DNA of 9,390 nucleotides. It comes from an uncultured Ruminococcus sp. (GTDB lineage: Bacteria > Bacillota > Clostridia > Oscillospirales > CAG-272). Of the stretch, positions 7,025 to 9,390 are shown in pieces; the stretch's first letter is position 1; every line of letters begins with the position of its first letter. The notes beneath the pieces were generated by a model, which was given only the letters and a program-made list of their open reading frames with translations, was not told the DNA's origin and ran no database searches. The DNA lies in assembly GCA_902765885.1 (NCBI GenBank), contig CACXBN010000177.1:1-9390 (forward strand). The letters are read 5' to 3'. The position numbers and the translations under genes were made by a program.

Positions 7025-8002
7025 ATGATTTTCTGCACTACTGATTTTACTCTTCCATATCTTAATTTTGCCGCAGAATACTATCTTGCGACAAGGAAGC
7101 ATTTTGACGAGGATGTCTTCATGCTGTGGAGGAACGAACCTTCGGTGATAATAGGAAGATATCAGAATGCCTATGAGGAAGTAAATCTTGAATATATAAA
7201 AGAAAAAGGCATCCACCTTGCAAGAAGAATGTCCGGCGGCGGTACCGTATATCATGATCTGGGATGTTGGGAATTCACCTTTATAACCGAAAAGGCAGAC
7301 GAAAACATAGAATTCGAAAGATTCATGAATCCCATAGCGGAGGCGCTCAGGAAGTTGGGACTCGATGTCAGGATCACGGGACGCAATGACATTATGCTCT
7401 ATCCCGACGGAGGAGAAAGAGGATATAAAATAAGCGGAAATACTCAGTATAAAAAAGGCAATGTAACGGTTCATCACGGAACTCTTCTGTTTGACACAGA
7501 CATAGAGGAGATGGTAAAATCAACAACCCCTGCAGAGTACAAAATCACGTCAAAAGCCATAAAATCCGTAAGAGAACGTGTCACAAACATACGGAAATGG
7601 CTTAGCAACGACATGACGGGAGAAGAGTTTGCCCGCAGGATCGGCACTTATATGACCGACTCGGAATATATTCTGAATGAAGAAGACCTTGCGGCTATAC
7701 ATGAGCTGAAGGATTTTTTTGAAAGCAGAAAATGGATATACGGGGAAACACCGGCATTTGATATAAAGAAAACCGTAAGCTTTGAAGGAGGAACTCTTGA
7801 ATTCGGGTTCACGGTAAAAAAAGGTATCATAGTCTCAGCCGGCCTGTCGGGCGATTTCTTTTCATCCGATGATCCCGATCTGGATGCTGCGCTCTCAGGA
7901 GTTGAGTTTTCCCCTGAAGAAGTCAGCAGTGCGCTGAAAAGAAACTGCTCAGGCATTTTTAAATTTGACATAGACGAAACCGTCAGGAAAATTTTTTCGT
8001 GA
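7025..8002 (+). CDS. lplA: Lipoate-protein ligase A, paralogue 2
   Basis: From the ATG at 7025 the protein is 325 residues, close to the length of full ligases with the accessory C-terminal domain. It should activate lipoate (or octanoate) with ATP and transfer it to a lipoyl-domain lysine, most likely including Lys43 of the carrier encoded 25 bases upstream. Signatures are TLPYLNFAAEYYL, SVIIGRYQNAYEEV, RRMSGGGTVYHDLG, GRND at 119-122, YKISGN with Lys135, VHHGTLLFDTDI, and SKAIKSVRERVTNI at 176-189. The C-terminal domain begins around WIYGETPAFDIKK and includes the stretch GIIVSAGLSGDFF. The ATP/lysine loops look more canonical than those of the first paralogue. On the other hand, the segment after HDLG reads CWEF (81-84) where the family and paralogue 1 have an N-x-N-F-type sequence. 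It is clearly related to paralogue 1 (shared QNAYEEV, GGG..YHD, SKAIKS), which suggests an old duplication. The pheA gene follows after 13 bases. Confidence 0.93.
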   Translation: MIFCTTDFTLPYLNFAAEYYLATRKHFDEDVFMLWRNEPSVIIGRYQNAYEEVNLEYIKEKGIHLARRMSGGGTVYHDLGCWEFTFITEKADENIEFERFMNPIAEALRKLGLDVRITGRNDIMLYPDGGERGYKISGNTQYKKGNVTVHHGTLLFDTDIEEMVKSTTPAEYKITSKAIKSVRERVTNIRKWLSNDMTGEEFARRIGTYMTDSEYILNEEDLAAIHELKDFFESRKWIYGETPAFDIKKTVSFEGGTLEFGFTVKKGIIVSAGLSGDFFSSDDPDLDAALSGVEFSPEEVSSALKRNCSGIFKFDIDETVRKIFS

Positions 8003-8015
8003 TAGCGGAGGATAT

Positions 8016-9173
8016 ATGGGATCAGACTCACTAAATGAACTCAGAAAAGCAATAGATGAAAAAGACAGAGCGATTGTAAAATTGTTCTGCGAAAGAATGG
8101 CAACGGCAGCGGAAATAGCAAAATACAAAAAGGAAAACGGCAGGGCTGTTTATGACCCTGTAAGAGAAAGAGAGAAACTGACATCCGTTGAAAAAATGGC
8201 CGGAGATGAAATGGGCAATTATACAAAGCAGCTCTATTCTCTAATGTTTGATCTCTCCCGCAGCTATCAGAACAGACTTATCACCGCTGAGAAAACAGTT
8301 TTGTACCGCAGGATACTCAAAGCCATTGACGAAACACCGAAACTTTTTCCGAAATCCCCAACCGTCGCATGTCAGGGTACGGAGGGGGCGTACTCTACCA
8401 TAGCCGCAGAAAAATTTTTCTCATCTCCATCCATAGAATATGTGAAAACATTTTCCGATGTTGTCCATGCTGTCGATACCGGATATGTGAAATACGGGAT
8501 TCTGCCTATTGAAAACAGTACCGCCGGTGAAGTCTCAGCCGTTTATTCACTTCTGGAAAATAATGATGTATTCATCACAAGAGAGACGAGGGTGAAAATC
8601 GATCATAATCTTCTTGTTAATCCCGGAGTCCTTCTCTCTGATGTAAAAGAGATCATATCTCACGAACAGGCAATAAATCAATGCAGAAAATTCATTGATT
8701 CTCTCGGCAGAGAAATCAAGATCACTTTTGCTGCGAACACTGCGGTCGCGGCAAAGTACGTAAAAGATTCCGAAAGGAAAGATATTGCGGCTCTTTCATC
8801 GATAAGATGCGCATCACTTTACGGCCTTGACCCTATAGCAAGAGACGTTCAGAATTCCGACAACAATCATACCAGATTTATATGCATCTCAAAGGATATA
8901 GAAATATATCCCGGAAGTGACAGGACAAGGATCATAATAGTCACTTCGAATACTCCAGGGGCACTGTTCAAGGTCCTTTCCAAATTCAACGCACTTGGCA
9001 TCAATCTCACTTCTCTTATGTCAAAGCCGATAGAAGGACGTGATTTCGAATTTAAATTCTTCCTTGAGTTCGACACTTCCATATATTCAGAGGAATTTGC
9101 TGATCTCATGCAGACCCTGGATGACAGCTGCGACAAATTCAAATATCTCGGAAGCTACAGAGAAATAATATGA
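8016..9173 (+). CDS. pheA: Bifunctional chorismate mutase / prephenate dehydratase (P-protein)
   Basis: This protein turns chorismate into prephenate and then phenylpyruvate, the committed route to phenylalanine. The 385 residues hold three parts. Residues 1-90 are an AroQ-type chorismate mutase with Arg10, Arg27, Lys38, Asp47, Arg50 and Glu51 at the active-site positions. Residues about 112-295 are prephenate dehydratase, with CQGTEGAYS, GILPIENSTAGEV, SHEQAINQC and NNHTRF (catalytic Thr286). Residues about 305-385 are an ACT regulatory domain. There, GALF (315-318) matches the GALV-type phenylalanine-binding motif. The usual second motif ESRP is instead MSKP (335-338), so feedback inhibition by phenylalanine may be weaker or changed. 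The start ATG has GGAGG at 8007-8011, four bases ahead and just after the ligase stop. It is the last gene of the row, followed by a hairpin. No other aromatic-pathway gene is in the window. Confidence 0.96.
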   Translation: MGSDSLNELRKAIDEKDRAIVKLFCERMATAAEIAKYKKENGRAVYDPVREREKLTSVEKMAGDEMGNYTKQLYSLMFDLSRSYQNRLITAEKTVLYRRILKAIDETPKLFPKSPTVACQGTEGAYSTIAAEKFFSSPSIEYVKTFSDVVHAVDTGYVKYGILPIENSTAGEVSAVYSLLENNDVFITRETRVKIDHNLLVNPGVLLSDVKEIISHEQAINQCRKFIDSLGREIKITFAANTAVAAKYVKDSERKDIAALSSIRCASLYGLDPIARDVQNSDNNHTRFICISKDIEIYPGSDRTRIIIVTSNTPGALFKVLSKFNALGINLTSLMSKPIEGRDFEFKFFLEFDTSIYSEEFADLMQTLDDSCDKFKYLGSYREII

Positions 9174-9177
9174 AATT

Positions 9178-9217
9178 AGCCTCGTCGAGTCCCCTGAAAA
9201 CAGGATTTGACGAGGCT
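9178..9217. terminator. Hairpin between convergent genes, likely bidirectional terminator
   Basis: AGCCTCGTC (9178-9186) and GACGAGGCT (9209-9217) form a perfect nine-base-pair stem. An inner CCTG/CAGG stem (9193-9196 with 9201-9204) closes on an AAAA loop. The hairpin starts four bases after the pheA stop and ends ten bases before the stop of the minus-strand gene. The plus-strand T run is not immediate: a small CAGC/GCTG stem (9221-9234) intervenes before TTTTTT at 9237-9242. On the minus strand the hairpin is followed by TAATTTCATATTATTT. The position strongly favours transcription termination in both directions, although neither side has the classic adjacent T run. Confidence 0.7.
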
Positions 9218-9227
9218 GTTCAGCTTT

Positions 9228-9390
9228 TCAGCTGTGTTTTTTCTTCACTAACAAAGACATGCTTGCAGAGGCTGCCAGAATTCCTCCGATAATAAAATAG
9301 TATTTAGTGAACATGCTCTCCGTTCCGTAAATCTCCATAACTCCCGCGAAAAGCATCCCCACGGAAAAAGAAGCTATGGATGCATTCCAC
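9228..9390 (-). CDS. C-terminal end of an unidentified membrane protein
   Basis: Read on the minus strand, the frame is open from the window edge to a TGA at 9230-9228, giving the last 53 residues of a protein whose start lies outside. Two hydrophobic stretches are visible, at about residues 3-18 of the fragment and 30-48 (YYFIIGGILAASASMSLLV). They are joined by a short loop, EIYGTES, and followed by a basic tail KKKHS. That layout fits the last two transmembrane helices of a polytopic inner-membrane protein, such as a transporter, with the basic tail inside the cell. The family cannot be named from this fragment. It converges on pheA and shares the intergenic hairpin. Confidence 0.6.
   Translation of the reverse strand, partial: WNASIASFSVGMLFAGVMEIYGTESMFTKYYFIIGGILAASASMSLLVKKKHS

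Noticed and set aside
6986..7477. Minus-strand open frame of 163 codons opposite the second ligase gene
   Set aside because: It is antisense to strongly conserved ligase motifs and has no domain signature of its own; its hydrophobic, Tyr/Ser-rich make-up is what the complement of this gene produces.
5849..8002. Lipoate-dependent sirtuin/macrodomain ADP-ribosylation operon
   Set aside because: No SirTM, macrodomain or oxidoreductase gene is present, and the carrier is not GcvH-like.
1..9390. CRISPR array, insertion sequence, phage or toxin-antitoxin genes
   Set aside because: I saw no regularly spaced repeats, inverted-repeat ends, transposase or small toxin-like gene pairs on either strand.

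Overview
The window looks like a stretch of a low-to-moderate GC anaerobic Firmicute of the class Clostridia. The reasons are the clostridial style of the Tgt and PheA proteins, MutS and MutL encoded together without MutH, a MutL of the endonuclease type, purine-rich Shine-Dalgarno sites close to AUG starts, and heavy use of AGA/AGG arginine codons. This is inference from protein style; no rRNA or tRNA gene is present to settle it.

Layout: almost all of the window is one tightly packed plus-strand gene row with gaps of about 8-27 bases. It begins inside mutS (1-1494, 5' end outside the window). It continues with an alpha/beta hydrolase (1522-2589), mutL (2617-4668), tgt (4694-5836), a first lipoate-protein ligase homologue (5849-6751), a tiny free-standing lipoyl domain protein (6760-6999), a second lipoate-protein ligase (7025-8002) and pheA, a chorismate mutase/prephenate dehydratase fusion (8016-9173). 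A hairpin at 9178-9217 closes the row. Beyond it the 3' end of a convergent minus-strand membrane protein gene (9228-9390) runs off the window. No stretch over 300 bases lacks a gene, and I saw no convincing promoter, RNA gene, CRISPR array, insertion sequence or repeat.

How the genes work together: MutS and MutL form the mismatch-repair pair, with MutL carrying its own nuclease motifs. Tgt puts the queuosine precursor into tRNA anticodons. PheA makes phenylpyruvate for phenylalanine. These are housekeeping functions that share a transcript but not a pathway. The most distinctive part is the central cassette of ligase, lipoyl carrier and ligase. A 79-residue protein that is only a lipoyl domain, with a plausible lipoylation lysine and four cysteines including a CxxC pair, sits between two divergent lipoate ligase paralogues. 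Each paralogue keeps conserved motifs that the other has lost. No E2 acyltransferase, glycine-cleavage gene, sirtuin or macrodomain gene lies nearby to explain what the carrier serves, so this is the best candidate for an undescribed system.
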